A stretch of DNA of 64,000 nucleotides from Liriodendron chinense (Eukaryota; Streptophyta; Magnoliopsida; Magnoliales; Magnoliaceae). The stretch's first letter is position 1, and each line of letters opens with the position of its first letter. Location of the stretch: positions 1,134,011 through 1,198,010 of the forward strand of contig ML058476.1 of assembly GCA_003013855.2 (NCBI GenBank), written 5' to 3'. Below are positions 11,775 to 22,832 of this stretch, in pieces. A program made the translations under genes and the position numbers. Below the pieces are notes generated by a model. It did no database searches. It saw nothing but the letters and a program-made list of their open reading frames with translations, and was not told the origin of the DNA.

Positions 11775-12786
11775 GTGGGGCCTTTCCAAAGAAAACAGAC
11801 ACAGAACGGAGGTTCTTAGAAAACTGGAGCTCGGCTGTTGCAAGACCAAATATCTTCGTGCGATGGCAAAGTTAACCTTTTCCGGATCTTCTCTGAGAAA
11901 GAGCTCAGGAAGGCTACTGACCACTACGATGAGAGAAGAATTTTGGGTAAGAAAGGCACCTTCACCTATTATAAGGGAACCTATGAAGACCGCACGATCA
12001 TTGTTAGGACTATTAGTTCTGATAGTGCAAATGAGGAGGACATGAACTTTGTTTTCAATGAAATCGTCATGTTATCACAAATCAATCACAGGAATGTGGT
12101 GAAGCTCTTGGGTTGTTGCTTGGAGACTGAAGTTCCCATGCGGGTTTATGAATTCGTCCCCAATGGAAGTCTGTACCAGCATATCCATGAGACTGATCTT
12201 TCAGGTCGGATCTCATGGGAGAATCGTCTAAGAATTGCGACCGAAGTTGCGGATGCACTTACCTATCTTCACGCTTCATCTCCCAAGCCAATCATACATA
12301 TGCACGTAAAGCCCTCCAGTATTCTATTGGATGGAAACTACACTGCAAAATTAACCAATTTCAGGATCTCAGGTTTCAATATCACCTGACGAAACGTATG
12401 TAGAATCAGCTATTAAAGGCACCAGTTGGATACATTGATCCTGAATATGCGAGTACTAGGTTATTCACAGAGAAGAGCGATGTTTTTGGCTTCGGGGTGC
12501 TACTTCTTGAGCTTTTAACTGGAGAGAAGGCATTGGACCAGACCAGAGAGGAGATGTGGTTGGGGTATCTTGTCATGTCTTCCATGAACAAGAACCAGCT
12601 TAGCTCAATTGTGGATATGGGCATTATGGAAGAGGGAAAGATGGAACAATTCACATCTTCATGCAGAGCTTGCCTTAAGATGCATCCACTGAGAAGGGCG
12701 AGGAAAGGCCAACGATGAAGGAAGTGGTGCAAGAGCTCAGAAGTATACTAAGGTTCAAGCATCCTTCAGTCCCAATCGACTTCTGA
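11775..12786 (+). pseudogene. ZED1-related-kinase-like pseudokinase, pseudogene copy 3
   Basis: Begins after a splice-acceptor-like gttgcag and reads FPKKTDTERRFLEN, then a 1-bp insertion near 11824. It continues GARLLQDQISSCDGKVNLFR, IFSEKELRKATDHYDERRIL, GTYEDRTIIVRTI, VMLSQINHRNVVKLLGCCLE, ISWENRLRIATEVADALTYL and IIHMHVKPSSILLDGNYTAK. A frameshift near 12372 precedes DETYVESAIKGT; another near 12423 precedes GYIDPEYASTRLFTEKSDVF; a third near 12690 precedes EERPTMKEVVQELRSILRF and a TGA at 12784-12786. Here the HRD motif is HMH, DFG is NFR, and the ATP-site Lys appears to be Arg (IIVRT). It is the most complete copy by length and the most degenerate at the active site. Upstream exons were not found. 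Confidence 0.75.
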
Positions 12787-13430
12787 TTCCTGAATTCACA
12801 TCTCTCATCAAATGCATGCTATGTATGTTATTGCAAGTGACAAAATGGTTAAAGGTGGATAAAAATGAAGGTTAAAATGTTGGTCCAAACAATTGGACTG
12901 ACAAAATCCTCAATGTCTTAGTGTCATGTTTCAAAGTCGCAATGTAGATTTCCATTGTTGATGTAACGCATTTTATTATCGACTTAACCCCAAATAAAAC
13001 ACAAACGTAGACTTATTTTCTCAACAATGCATACATTTCTGGATTTGTGCACAGTTTTTTAGGCCAGCTTCAATCCGAAACACTAAGAAGGAGACTGAAA
13101 GTTGAATCTGCTAGGGGGAATTCTCTTGCAGAAAAAAAGTTTGTGGATTCTCTAAACCCTGAAGCTATGGAAAGGAATGGAGTACTGTGGGTTCTCTAAA
13201 GCCTAAAGTTCATTCATCTTTATTCCTCGAAGGTGAATGAATGTCAAATATGGACCACATGTTCGTCGGAATACAGACTGCCCATCACACTAATCTGACA
13301 GTGGGGATAGATTTTGCCAGGACCGTAATGGACCAATCACCTTATATGGCTGTCTCACTAATGCCTTACTATGGGCCCTTGGTTGCATTAAGCAAGGATG
13401 CGCAATGGAAAAGTGGTTAGCCTGGTTGAT
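12787..13430. other. Intergenic DNA with a dispersed repeat
   Basis: 12787-13200 holds nothing recognisable. 13205-13415 is similar to 32705-33205; shared blocks include gtgaatgaatgtcaaatatg and ccgtaatggaccaatcacc. This is a dispersed repeat of unknown class. Confidence 0.5.
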
Positions 13431-14232
13431 AGCTGTTGGGACAACAGTTGGTTCTCAATTTTAATTAACATCATTAGTTCTGGATTTATCAAATCAGCAA
13501 GGTGTCTGCAACAAGCAGACCCTCTGTCTCCTAGCTCATCCATCCTAGCTATGGAAGATTTTAGTAGAGACTTTTAGAACATGATCCATAGAATGCTAGT
13601 GCAAATGTGTTACTTTCTGCTTCGAGTGGACACCCAATTGTTTCACATCTTTTTTGCGGATGATATGATTCTTTTTGTGAATGGCAGGGTCGATTCCCTT
13701 CGGAAAATCAAAATTGTTTCTGTAGCTTGTATGAAATGGGTCCAGGCCAAAAGTTAAATCTCCAAAAAAGCACATTCGTCATTTCATCAAAGGCCAGTCC
13801 ATCTAGAATTGAAGTAGCAGAGAGGGTTTTGGGATGCAATCAAGCCCACTTTGGCTTGGAATTTCTTGAAAATCCTACAAGATTAATTGGTTCTTTTTTT
13901 CTCTGACAGATGGTCAGAACTTCATCTGGGTTTGAATCCTCTGAGAGGCCCACTAGAGATGAATCTGAGGTTTTAATCGATTCATAGGTTCTCCACATGA
14001 GAATTCCTATAAATGGTAAACAAAACATATGGTAAATCTATAATATGCACAAGCAAAAACAACAAATTCAAAATAAAATAAAGGGAGTTCTCATTTCCAA
14101 GGGGAGAGCTTGGTTGTGCTTTTTTAGCCATTGGTGCAGAAAAACATCAACCGCCTTGCAGCACCTTCTTTCCACTGTAGGTAGAAAGGTTTTAATCAAA
14201 CATGTTGTTTTCAATATGTCACTGGAAGGTTG
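13430..14232 (+). mobile_element. LINE (L1-type) reverse transcriptase remnant, plus strand
   Basis: Conceptual translation with several frame breaks gives KSARGLQQ, a degraded form of the RT motif before DPLSP. It then gives FFADDMILFVNG near 13650-13685, the catalytic FADD block of non-LTR reverse transcriptases, and downstream GPGQKLNLQKSTFVISS. At 14150-14225, LLSTVGRKVLIKHVVFNMS matches the usual LINE block after the RT domain. About 200 bp near 13870-14090 look foreign or eroded. No endonuclease domain and no poly(A) tail are visible. Confidence 0.7.
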
Positions 14233-14239
14233 AATCGGT

Positions 14240-15580
14240 CTGAATTGACTTGATGGTTAATAAATATAAATTAGAACTTTTAGAAATAACAAGGAATCTT
14301 TTTTGAAAGACCCCTCCATAGAGGAAGAAAAACTTCTGAAGCATCTGTTCTTGCGTTCGGCCCAAATAGCCCAGAAAACAGCAAGAATAATGATTCTCCA
14401 CTTTACCCCAAAGCACCACCCGAGTCTGCATGCCATGCCGACGGAAGGTCATCAACGGAGCTGGGCATAACCCATGATATCCCAGCGAGCCTTAGAACTC
14501 TCCACCAAATGATGAAAGAGAACGAGCAGTGGATGAGCAGATGATCGACCGTCTCTTCTGCCTTCAAACACAGCAGGGCAACCATTGAGGATTTGCATTC
14601 TGCGTTTCTTTAGGTTGTCAATAGTAAGAATTTCTTTCTCCCAACCAGCCAGCCAAAAGCAGCAACCTCAGGAGGGACACCAGTATGACCAGATGGGCCC
14701 GGTTGGACATGGACCGGAGAAGAAGAGCTGACCAGGGATTTGTAAAAGGACTTAACAGAAAACACGCCTGAAGGTGACAAGGACCAGATCATCGCATCTT
14801 TCGGGTCTGAAGGTAAGCGGCATCAGGATTCCCTGCAATAGGGTAATAAGTTCAGAAAAATCAGGCAATCTCAATGTCAGAGAGGGACCTCTTAAACTCA
14901 GGGAGACCACACCACCAAGTTCCTGACATTAGAAACAGTCCGAAATCAAGACATTCGAATTGACAGAAATGGCGAACAAAGAAGGAAAAGATTCCGCTAG
15001 ATTTCTATTACCAATCCAAGAGTCCAACCAGAATCTGATGTTACCCTCTCTACCTAAAGAGAAGGTAAAGAGAAGGCAAATCTATCCAAAAATAACTCAG
15101 CAGACTTCGCAATGCCTTTCCACAAGAAAGAAGCTCTATATAAGGAGGAGCTCATAGTCCACCAACCAGCCTGATTGGTGTCGTATTTAGCAGCAACAAT
15201 CCGACGTCACAAACTCTCTTCTTCACAACCGAATCTCTCCACACCCATTTGCCCAAAAGGGCATCGTTGAACAAAGATAGGTCTTTGATGTTGGCCACTC
15301 CATTCTCAAAAGGGAGACAAACTTCTTTCCACCTCAGGAGAGGAAATTTACCTCCACTCTCTTTTGAGTTTATCGAACTTTAGGATAACAGATTTAGCTT
15401 CTAGGCTGCCAGTTTCCAATTCATTCTCTCAATAACTCTATCCCACAAGGCAAGAGGGGGTTTACCTCTACAAAGAGGGAAACCCAAATATAAAGAAGGC
15501 AAGGAACTAACCTTACAGCCAAAAGACTGCCAAATAAGAGCATTCCTCGCTATCCAGATTGATACCAAAAAAATTCCGAT
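14240..15580 (-). mobile_element. LINE remnant, minus strand (RT 3' part and zf-RVT)
   Basis: Minus-strand frames give, from right to left: RGKPPLALWDRVIERMNWKL, then KEVCLPFENGVANIKDLSLF and NDALLGKWVWR, then GVFSVKSFYKSL (start of the zf-RVT domain). Next come PPEVAAFGWLVGRKKFL and EETVDHLLIHCSFSFIIWW. These are the standard blocks between RT and the C-terminal zinc-binding region of plant L1-type LINEs. Several stops and shifts are present. It meets the plus-strand LINE fragment tail to tail at about 14235. Confidence 0.75.
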
Positions 15581-16520
15581 TTTGAGAGATTAATTTTCAA
15601 ATAGCAAGGAATCTTTAAAATATATGTATATATAAAAATAAGAAATCAAACAACAAAGTCATTAATAGCTTAGTGGTGAGGAGTGTCCATGAGCAAAACA
15701 AGGGTCTTGTGGATTCAATTTCTAAACTCTTCTTTTTAAAATTTTTATTAAAAATCCACTTGAGTGAGAGACCCAGACCGATTCACTCGTGTTGCGTCAA
15801 GCCAGCCAAGTTATCTAGTCAACTTGATGAGTCTTCCTGAGTTAGTGACTGAGTCGTTGCCAGAATCAAGTTTCCTAAAGACTCTCCTCGAAATCTTGTC
15901 AAGACCAGTTGACTAGGTCCAAGTATCGAGTCGAGTGAACGAGCTTTAGAACTATAATTGAATTTCGAAGTCACTTACATGACCCCAACACAAATGGCCC
16001 TAAAACTATATAAGGAGGGCTCTCATTTTGAGGTGCGTCATAAAGTTGTAAGCACTTTGGTTCTCTAGTGCAATATAAGTCCTATTCAAACTCTCTTGTG
16101 CTCTCTCATCTTCTAAGTTAGGTTTTCTACACTTTTGAGTGTTAGGCTGACTCTTCCACAAAGGGATCATGAGTCGAGAGTTGCACAGCCTATGCTTGGA
16201 GAAGCATCCAGCTATGTCTCCAATAGGTTGGCCTAAGGTTGGTTTAGGCCAGTAATTTGAACTGGTTCAGCCAAGACTATCAAATATAGATAAGCCCTGT
16301 GCTATTCCAATGTTGATTTTGCTCGGCCCAGGCCCAGCCCATTGCCTGCTTCATTCAGGCCACGACACTAAACTCTCAACCCTAAGCAAAAAGCCTGCAG
16401 GGCTTCAATTTCAATAATGTGTGTGGGGATGACCATCTTGGAAGTTTCCTAATGTGAAGATAAAAAAAAAAAAAAAATTAAAAAAAAAATTGAAATCCAT
16501 CTCACCATCTAAGTTGTATC
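15580..16520. repeat. Repeat-derived region, part shared with 36360-36880
   Basis: 15655-15735 has tRNA-like blocks (agcttagtggtgaggag and a degenerate B box, gtggattcaatttc), a possible SINE. 15770-15950 is built from gact/agtc-rich motifs. 16015-16470 resembles 36450-36720, sharing the tcttgtg(t/c)(g/t)ctctca stretch and a ggccttcaatttc-type stretch; it may be an old LTR. A run of A lies at 16464-16491. Confidence 0.45.
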
Positions 16521-16611
16521 TGCGTTTTCCCCTTTCTCACTCAACCCTCAACCCGCACCAAAAATACAATTCGAACAGATACTAAGGTGGTGGTCCCGCT
16601 CACATCTCTCT

Positions 16612-16691
<80 letters not shown>

Positions 16692-16872
16692 CCACTTGAA
16701 GTGGCCACCCCTGGAAGCCCGGACCACATTCCTCTACAACACCACACCCAATCTCTGTGGGGCCTACAATATTGCGTGTTCCCCTTTCTCACTCAACCCT
16801 CAGACCACACCAAAAATACAATTCGAACAGATATTATGGTAGTGGTCCCGCTCGCATCTCTCTTGTCTACAC
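16520..16872. repeat. 105-bp direct repeat around a GT/TA microsatellite
   Basis: 16520-16614 and 16768-16866 are near-identical (cccctttctcactcaaccct ... caattcgaacagata ... ggtcccgctc). Between them lie (GT)n(TA)n (16614-16687) and an 80-bp segment containing ggaagcccggaccacattcc, which recurs at 18660-18740. Confidence 0.7.
16627..16687. repeat. (TA)n microsatellite
   Basis: About 30 TA units following (GT)n. The open frames through it are artefacts. Confidence 0.95.
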
Positions 16873-16882
16873 ACACACACAC

Positions 16883-17418
16883 GGTACTATGAGGTCTACC
16901 ACATGGGAACTTTCCATGAGGTCGAGCTGTGTGGGCCCCGCCGTGATATGGATTGTGCATCAACAACGTGCATTTGATGGGTCTCCTTTAAGTAATGGGA
17001 TATCCCAAAAATCAGCCATATACGGAACTCAGGTGGGCCATACCATCTAAAACCATGTGAAGATATGCCTAAAACATCTAAAAGCACTTGGTGAGGCCCA
17101 CCTGAGTTTTGGATGCGGCTGAAAGTTGGTCTAACCCCTCATCCAAGTGGGACACACGCAATGGATGGGCTGGATTTGTGAACCACATCTCAGTGAGCCC
17201 AATAACCGATCATGAAGGTTTTATTGGGTGGATAACCCCTCTCAACTGTTGTATATAGTGTGGCCCACCTAAGTCACAGATTGACCTGAATTTTAAGCCT
17301 ATGGCCCACCGTGGAATGGCGCATCTAATTGATGGGGCAGATGTCCTATCCACATCACGGTGGGGCCCACATAGCTTGACCTCATGGGAAGCTCCCATGA
17401 GGTCGACCTCATAGTACA
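16883..17418. mobile_element. Long-TIR MITE, ggtactatgaggtcgacctc family
   Basis: Left end ggtactatgaggtctacc, right end ggtcgacctcatagtac; the inverted arms run about 80 bp and include gaggtcgagctgtgtggg. The left end is flanked by (AC)n and the right by (GT)n. Closely related copies are at 20336-20885 (complete), 17990-18415 (left end lost) and 20950-21466 (diverged). No coding capacity. Confidence 0.8.

Positions 17419-17420
<2 letters not shown>

Positions 17421-17489
<69 letters not shown>
17421..17489. repeat. (GT)n(GA)n compound microsatellite
   Basis: Pure GT for about 35 bp, then GA for about 35 bp, directly next to the MITE end. Confidence 0.95.
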
Positions 17490-17494
<5 letters not shown>

Positions 17495-17925
17495 CAACGA
17501 TCTGATACAAGTCGAACATGAACTAGATCCGATCCTTCGCTAGTTTGAGTGGGTGTGTTCGAACAATGTTCAAACAAATATTGGAACAGGGTGGCTCTAT
17601 TCAAACTCGATTTGAACTGGCCCAGCCATGTTCAAACATGTTGGAACATATAAATTTTGAACAATTTTTTCGAGTTTGAATAAGTTCAAACAATTTCATT
17701 TTTTTCTCTTGAAAATATTTTTTCTACTACTGAATAGTGAATACCAATTTGTTCACAAATTACATATCACAAATGACAAATCACAAGATTTAAGGTTTCT
17801 AACTAACAAAAAATGAGGTAGATACAAAGCTCAAGTGGACCACACCACAAGAAACAGTGAGGAGAATGATGTCCACCGTTGAAACCTTCCTAGGGCCCAC
17901 AATCATGTTTATTTGTCATCCAACC

Positions 17926-17927
<2 letters not shown>
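17490..17927. other. Low-information repeat region
   Basis: Contains several gttcaaac / gttcgaac motifs (17560-17700), probably part of a decayed foldback element, then half of a common MITE (17815-17925, ccaccgttgaaaccttcctaggg). Confidence 0.4.

Positions 17928-17978
<51 letters not shown>
17928..17978. repeat. (CT)n(AT)n microsatellite
   Basis: CT run followed by AT run. Confidence 0.95.
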
Positions 17979-17983
<5 letters not shown>

Positions 17984-17989
17984 ATCATC

Positions 17990-18415
17990 AGTATCCAGAA
18001 CTCACATGGGCCATACCAACTGAAAGAGTGTAAAATCTTGCTTACAACATCTAAAAGCACTTGTTGGGGCCTACCTGAAAGCACTTGTTGGGGCCTACCT
18101 GAGTTTTGGATACGGTTGAAACTTGGTGTGACCTGTTATTTAAGTGGGATGTACAGGAACAATGGATGGGATGGATCTCTCAACCACATCTCAATCGGTC
18201 CTATAAACGATCATAAAGGTTTGAATGGGTGGATATCTACTCTTAACTGTTGTCTATGGTGTGGCCCACCCAACTCATGGATTGGCCTACATTTTAGGCC
18301 CATGGCCCACCACGAAATGGTGCATCTAACTGATGGTGTGGATACCCATCACACATCACAGTGGGGCCCACACAGCTCGACCTCATGGGAACTTCCCATG
18401 AGGTCGACCGCACAG
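17990..18415. mobile_element. Truncated long-TIR MITE, same family as 16883-17418
   Basis: The right terminus gacctcatgggaacttccca is retained; the left arm is missing and replaced by the microsatellite. A 24-bp tandem duplication (aaagcacttgttggggccta...) lies at 18053-18100. Confidence 0.7.
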
Positions 18416-19174
18416 TATATATATAACCGAGTCAAATGAATGGGTCGAGTTGAGTTGGTCAATATTCGACTTGAGTTCAAGTTCGATTTCGAGTTGAGTT
18501 GAACAGGGTTGTGATTGAAACTGACTCAAATTTCTTTTCGAAGAGACCCTATGTGTTCAAACAAAGTTCAAACACGAAGACTTTCTGTTCGAACAGAGTT
18601 TCACCGAGTCGATCCGAAAGATCAAACTCAATTCGTGTCCATCTCATTATATATATACCACTTAAAATAACCGCACCTGGAAGCCCGGACCACATTCCTC
18701 TACAATATTACCACACCCAATCTCTGTGGGGCCTACAATATTGTATATGTAACATATACTCCGTCCATCAAGTCTATCCTCCTTTTAGGCTCTAAAAAGA
18801 AACAGTAAGTCAGGTCCAAAACTCAGGTGTGCCACACCACAGAGAGCGATGGGATGGAATTCCAACCGTAGGTTTGTGCGCGGAGCCACCATGTTGTGCA
18901 TCTTTCATCAAACCCGTTAATCAGGTGTAACTCACCACAATGGAGTGAACGAAAAAAAAAATCCAGCTTGATCTAAAAGTCGGGAGAGCCATATGGCATG
19001 AAATTAGAGGTTTTAGGAGCAATTTTACATTGTTTCCTTTGGTCTGGCCCATCGAAGTTTTCTATCTCGATGCCCTTTTTCCCATGTACCGTTCAAACGA
19101 GGGTTCTCACCTTATGGACAGAGTGGATTTACATATACGACATGGTGGGCCCCACAGAGCTTGGGTATTTTATC
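18416..19174. repeat. Mixed repeats
   Basis: 18420-18640 contains gttcaaac/gagttgag motifs as at 17560. 18655-18745 repeats the segment at 16687-16767. 18790-19160 is a foldback MITE of a second family, also seen at 28190-28490, ending gtgggccccacagagct. Confidence 0.5.
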
Positions 19175-19610
19175 TAGGGCTGTAAATGGGTCAATGGACC
19201 CGATGGGGGTACTCAGACGCAACCCATTTAGACCCGGCCCATTTGTTAAATGGTACGGGTCTGGGTCCAAGAACAGACCCATTTGCTAAATAGGTCTGGG
19301 TTTTGTTTCCTTTATATTTAGCCCGACCCAACCCAAACCCATTTATATAGTGGGCAGGTTTGGTCTATATTTCAAGAGACCCGTCCAGCCTAGACCTGTC
19401 CAAACCCAATTTTAAGTCTTGTAAAAATGCTTGCATGCTAGATCCAGACTTAGACCCAGACCCATTAGACCCAACCCATTTATAAACGGGTCTAGGTTGA
19501 CTTGGACCCGACCTAGACCCGCCTATTTAGTAAAAGGGTATGGGTCTAAAATTTGGACCCAAACCCATTTAGTAAATGGGCAGGTCTGAACCCGAGCATT
19601 TACCGCCTGA
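19175..19610. mobile_element. hAT-type MITE with 8-bp target duplication attttatc
   Basis: The terminus tagggctgtaaatgggtc begins at 19175; the other end, tttaccgcctga at 19610, is an imperfect inverse. The octamer attttatc is present at 19167-19174 and again at 19611-19618. Eight-base target duplications are diagnostic of hAT elements. The interior is a reiteration of acccattta/gggtctgggt motifs. Non-coding. Confidence 0.8.
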
Positions 19611-19618
19611 ATTTTATC

Positions 19619-20244
19619 CGCTGCCCACATACAGGTGTTTTAGACAATTCCAGTCCCGGAAAGCCATATACAGTCGGAGCTGTCACATGCAAAAACCGTG
19701 CACATGAGATGAACGTCGACGCCTTGTATCGATAACTGCATGTTATTCGAGCACGATGGATCGAAGCAGTGATCTGCAGCGCACGATGCCATCCTCCAGG
19801 CCATTCATCAGGTGGTTCCCACCATGAACAAGAGCTAGCCCAAAATTCAGGCTTGTACAATCATCAAGTTAGCTGCATGTATATGAGAAAAACGGATGGT
19901 TGGGAAAACAGATTACCAACGGTCTATGTTCTTCCAACATATGTGCCAGATCCAATGAGTGGATAGTCTTGATCATTTAGCCTGGGCATATCGTTAGTGG
20001 TCCCTAGCTGATTAATGCTCAGATGCACCGGTTGGTTGGCATGTGGGCTGCTCCGATCCCCTGAATGGCCTCAGCATTTCTCCTCATGTGGCCATAGGGT
20101 TGTTAAAAAACTGACTAAACATGTAAAATCGATCGAACTGGACGGAGCCAGCCGGTTTTGGCCGATTTTCTGTTCTATTTTGCCGGTTTGGTTGTCTGTT
20201 TATGAAAATTATAAATCATTTTCAACTGAATCCAACCATTTTCA

Positions 20245-20248
<4 letters not shown>
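19619..20248. repeat. Dispersed repeat shared with 36890-37340
   Basis: Shared blocks include gccattcatcaggtggt, ccaccatgaacaagagct and aaaaacggatggttggg. 20080-20248 has aaccg/ccgg-rich sequence with tatgaaaattataaatcatt, related to the motif block near 22420. Confidence 0.5.

Positions 20249-20335
<87 letters not shown>
20249..20335. repeat. (AT)n microsatellite
   Basis: About 43 units, ending directly at a MITE terminus. Confidence 0.95.
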
Positions 20336-20338
<3 letters not shown>

Positions 20339-20883
20339 AAATGGTACTATGAGGTCGACCTCATGGGAACTTCCAATGAGGTCGAGCTGTGTGGGCCCTG
20401 CCATGATATGGATCGGGCATCAACACTGTCCATTTGATGGGTCCACTTTAGGTGATGGGATATCCTAAAAATCAACCGTATACGAAACTCAGGTGGGTCA
20501 TACCATCTAAAACCATGTGAAGATATGCCTAACACATTTAAAAGCACTTGGTGGGGCCCACCTGATTTTTGGATGCGGCTGAAACTTAGTCTAACCCCTC
20601 ATCCAAGTGGGACACACACAATGAAAGGGCTGGATTTGTGAACCACATCTCAATGGGCCCAATAATTGATCATGAAGGTTTTAATGGGTGGATAACCCCT
20701 CTCAACTGTTGTATATGATGTGGCCCACCTAAGTCATGGATTGACCTGAGTTTTAAGCCCATGGCCCACCATAGAATGGCACATTTAACTAATGGGGCAG
20801 ATGTCCGATCCACATCACGGTGGGGCCCACACAGCTCGACCTCATGGAAAGTTCCCATGAGGTCGACCTCATAGTACCATTTC

Positions 20884-20885
<2 letters not shown>
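20336..20885. mobile_element. Complete long-TIR MITE between two TA microsatellites
   Basis: 550 bp with arms of about 80 bp. Left gggaaatggtactatgaggt; right, read in reverse complement, begins with the same bases. Both sides abut TA repeats (20249-20335, 20886-20945). Each arm contains the palindrome gaggtcgacctc. No open frame of interest. Confidence 0.9.

Positions 20886-20945
<60 letters not shown>
20886..20945. repeat. (AT)n microsatellite
   Basis: About 30 units on the right side of the MITE. Confidence 0.95.
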
Positions 20946-20948
<3 letters not shown>

Positions 20949-20949
20949 G

Positions 20950-21466
20950 ATGTGTGAAAAGGTATTATGCTTTGAGCCGTGTGGGCCCCATTATAATATG
21001 CGATGGGCATCCACACCATGCATTTGGTGGGTCCCCTATTGGTTATGGGATGACCCAAAAATCAGCTCTATCCATAACTCAAGTGGGCCATACCAGCTGA
21101 AAGTGTAAACTCATTTCAACAACACCCAAAAGCACTTGTTGGGGCCCACCTGAGTTTTTGATACTATTGAAACTTGGTGTGACCTCTTGTTTAAGTGGGA
21201 CACGCATGATAGATGGGCTGGATTTCTCAACCACATCTCATTCGATCCTATAAACGATCATAAAGGTTTCAATGGGTAGATATCTACTCTTAACTGTTGT
21301 CAATGGTGTGGCCCACCCAAGTCATGGATTGGCCTGATTTTTAGGCTCATGGCATATAATAGAATTTTGCATCTGACTGATGGTGTGGATGCCCATCACA
21401 CATCACAATGGGACCCACACTGCTCGAACTCGTGGGAACTTCCCATAAGGTCGAGCGCATAATACT
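20950..21466. mobile_element. Diverged long-TIR MITE
   Basis: Left ggtattatgctttgagccgt, right gaggtcgagcgcataatac-type end (here caaggtcgagcgcataatact read as aaggtcgagcgc). Interior matches 16883-17418 and 17990-18415. It is followed by a C-rich and CA-rich tract at 21466-21510. Confidence 0.65.
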
Positions 21467-21512
21467 CCCCCCCCCCCCCCACCCCCCCCCCCCACACACA
21501 CACACACATATG

Positions 21513-22314
21513 CTACCCCTACCGTATGGCCCACCTTGATAATATCTTATATATCCACGCCGTCCATTCGTTTTTTCAGCTCATTTTAGAATGTGTTCCC
21601 AAAAATTAATTAAATCCAAATCTTAAGAGGACCACCATACCACAAGAAACAGTGTTGATCGAGCGCTCATCATTAAAAATGTTATAGGGCCCACTTGAAA
21701 AAGATTTGCAATGTGTATTTGCCATCCAACCTGTTGATAAGGTCAAACGGACTTGTAGGGTTGTGCATGATTCGGTCGGTTCGGTTTTGAGGGGCGATAC
21801 CCAATCAGACTGACTCAGTCAATTTTGAATATTTAACAATTGAACCGATGAAGCTTCACTAATCGAGCCGAATTGGATAAATTCGAGTCGATTCGATTTT
21901 GTTGGTTTTGTCGGTTTCATGACAACATTCAAAAAATTAAAAAGATCCAAATCTCTTGTGGACTACACCAATGTAAAAACTAGTGAATAACCATTAAAAC
22001 TTTTTTTTATAATTATAGGCCACAAAAGTTTTGGATCAAGCTGAAAGTGAAATTTGACTTTTCCCCTCATCCTAGTCTGTTTGACCTTATCAAGGAGTTG
22101 GATGGCAAATACACATTGCAAATCTTCTTCAAGTAAGTCCGAGGACATTTTTAATAGCGAGTGCTCAATCAACATTATTTCCTATAGTGTGGTCCACCTA
22201 AGATTTAGATTTCACTATTTTTTTTTTGGAACACATCCTAAAATGGGTTGAGGAATCAATTGGACGGAATGGATATATAAGATATTATCAAGGTAAGTCA
22301 TACGGTAGGGGTAA
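21513..22314. repeat. Foldback MITE with nested insertion
   Basis: Ends are ctacccctaccgtatggccc and, inverted, catacggtaggggtaa. The middle is interrupted from 21756 by the left arm of a larger palindrome (see 21756-22832). Confidence 0.6.
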
Positions 22315-22330
22315 CATTGATAAATATAAT

Positions 22331-22402
<72 letters not shown>

Positions 22403-22832
22403 GGTTCGGTTCAGTTGAAAACAGTTTATAATTTTCACAAACCGACAACCAAACCAACATTCTTGATTTTTAATATAAAAAAATCAAACTGAACTGAAAT
22501 AGAATGAAAAACTGACCAGTTCAAACAGTTTTATCAATTGGAAAAGTCAAATTTCATTTTCAGCTTGATCCAAAAGTTTTGTAACCTATAATTATAAAAA
22601 GTTTTAATGATCATTCATCAATTTTTACATTACCGTGGTTCACCAAATATTTTAATCTTCTAAAGTTTTTTAACGTTGTCATGAAGCCAATAAATCAACA
22701 AAACCGAACCGATCAGAATTTATCCGATTCGATTAGTGAGACTTCATCGATTCAGTTCAATTATTAAATATTCAAAACCGACTGAGTCAGTTCGGTTGGG
22801 TATCACCCCTTAAAACTAAACCGTGCACAGCC
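21756..22832. repeat. 1.08-kb palindrome with arms of about 300 bp
   Basis: Left arm 21756-22064 begins tagggttgtgcatgattcgg. Right arm 22541-22832 is its reverse complement with scattered changes, ending ccgtgcacagcc. The arms include cggttcgg-type motifs and a block reading ttttggatcaagctgaaa. The spacer (22065-22540) holds MITE sequence, a TA microsatellite and accaaacc motifs. Transcripts would fold into a long hairpin. Confidence 0.7.
22337..22399. repeat. (AT)n microsatellite
   Basis: About 31 AT units. Confidence 0.95.

Noticed and set aside
16541..16892. Open frames encoding alternating Ile-Tyr or Ser-Leu/His-Thr tracts
   Set aside because: They are translations of TA, GA and GT microsatellites; the same applies at 20222, 22215, 45500 and 50244.
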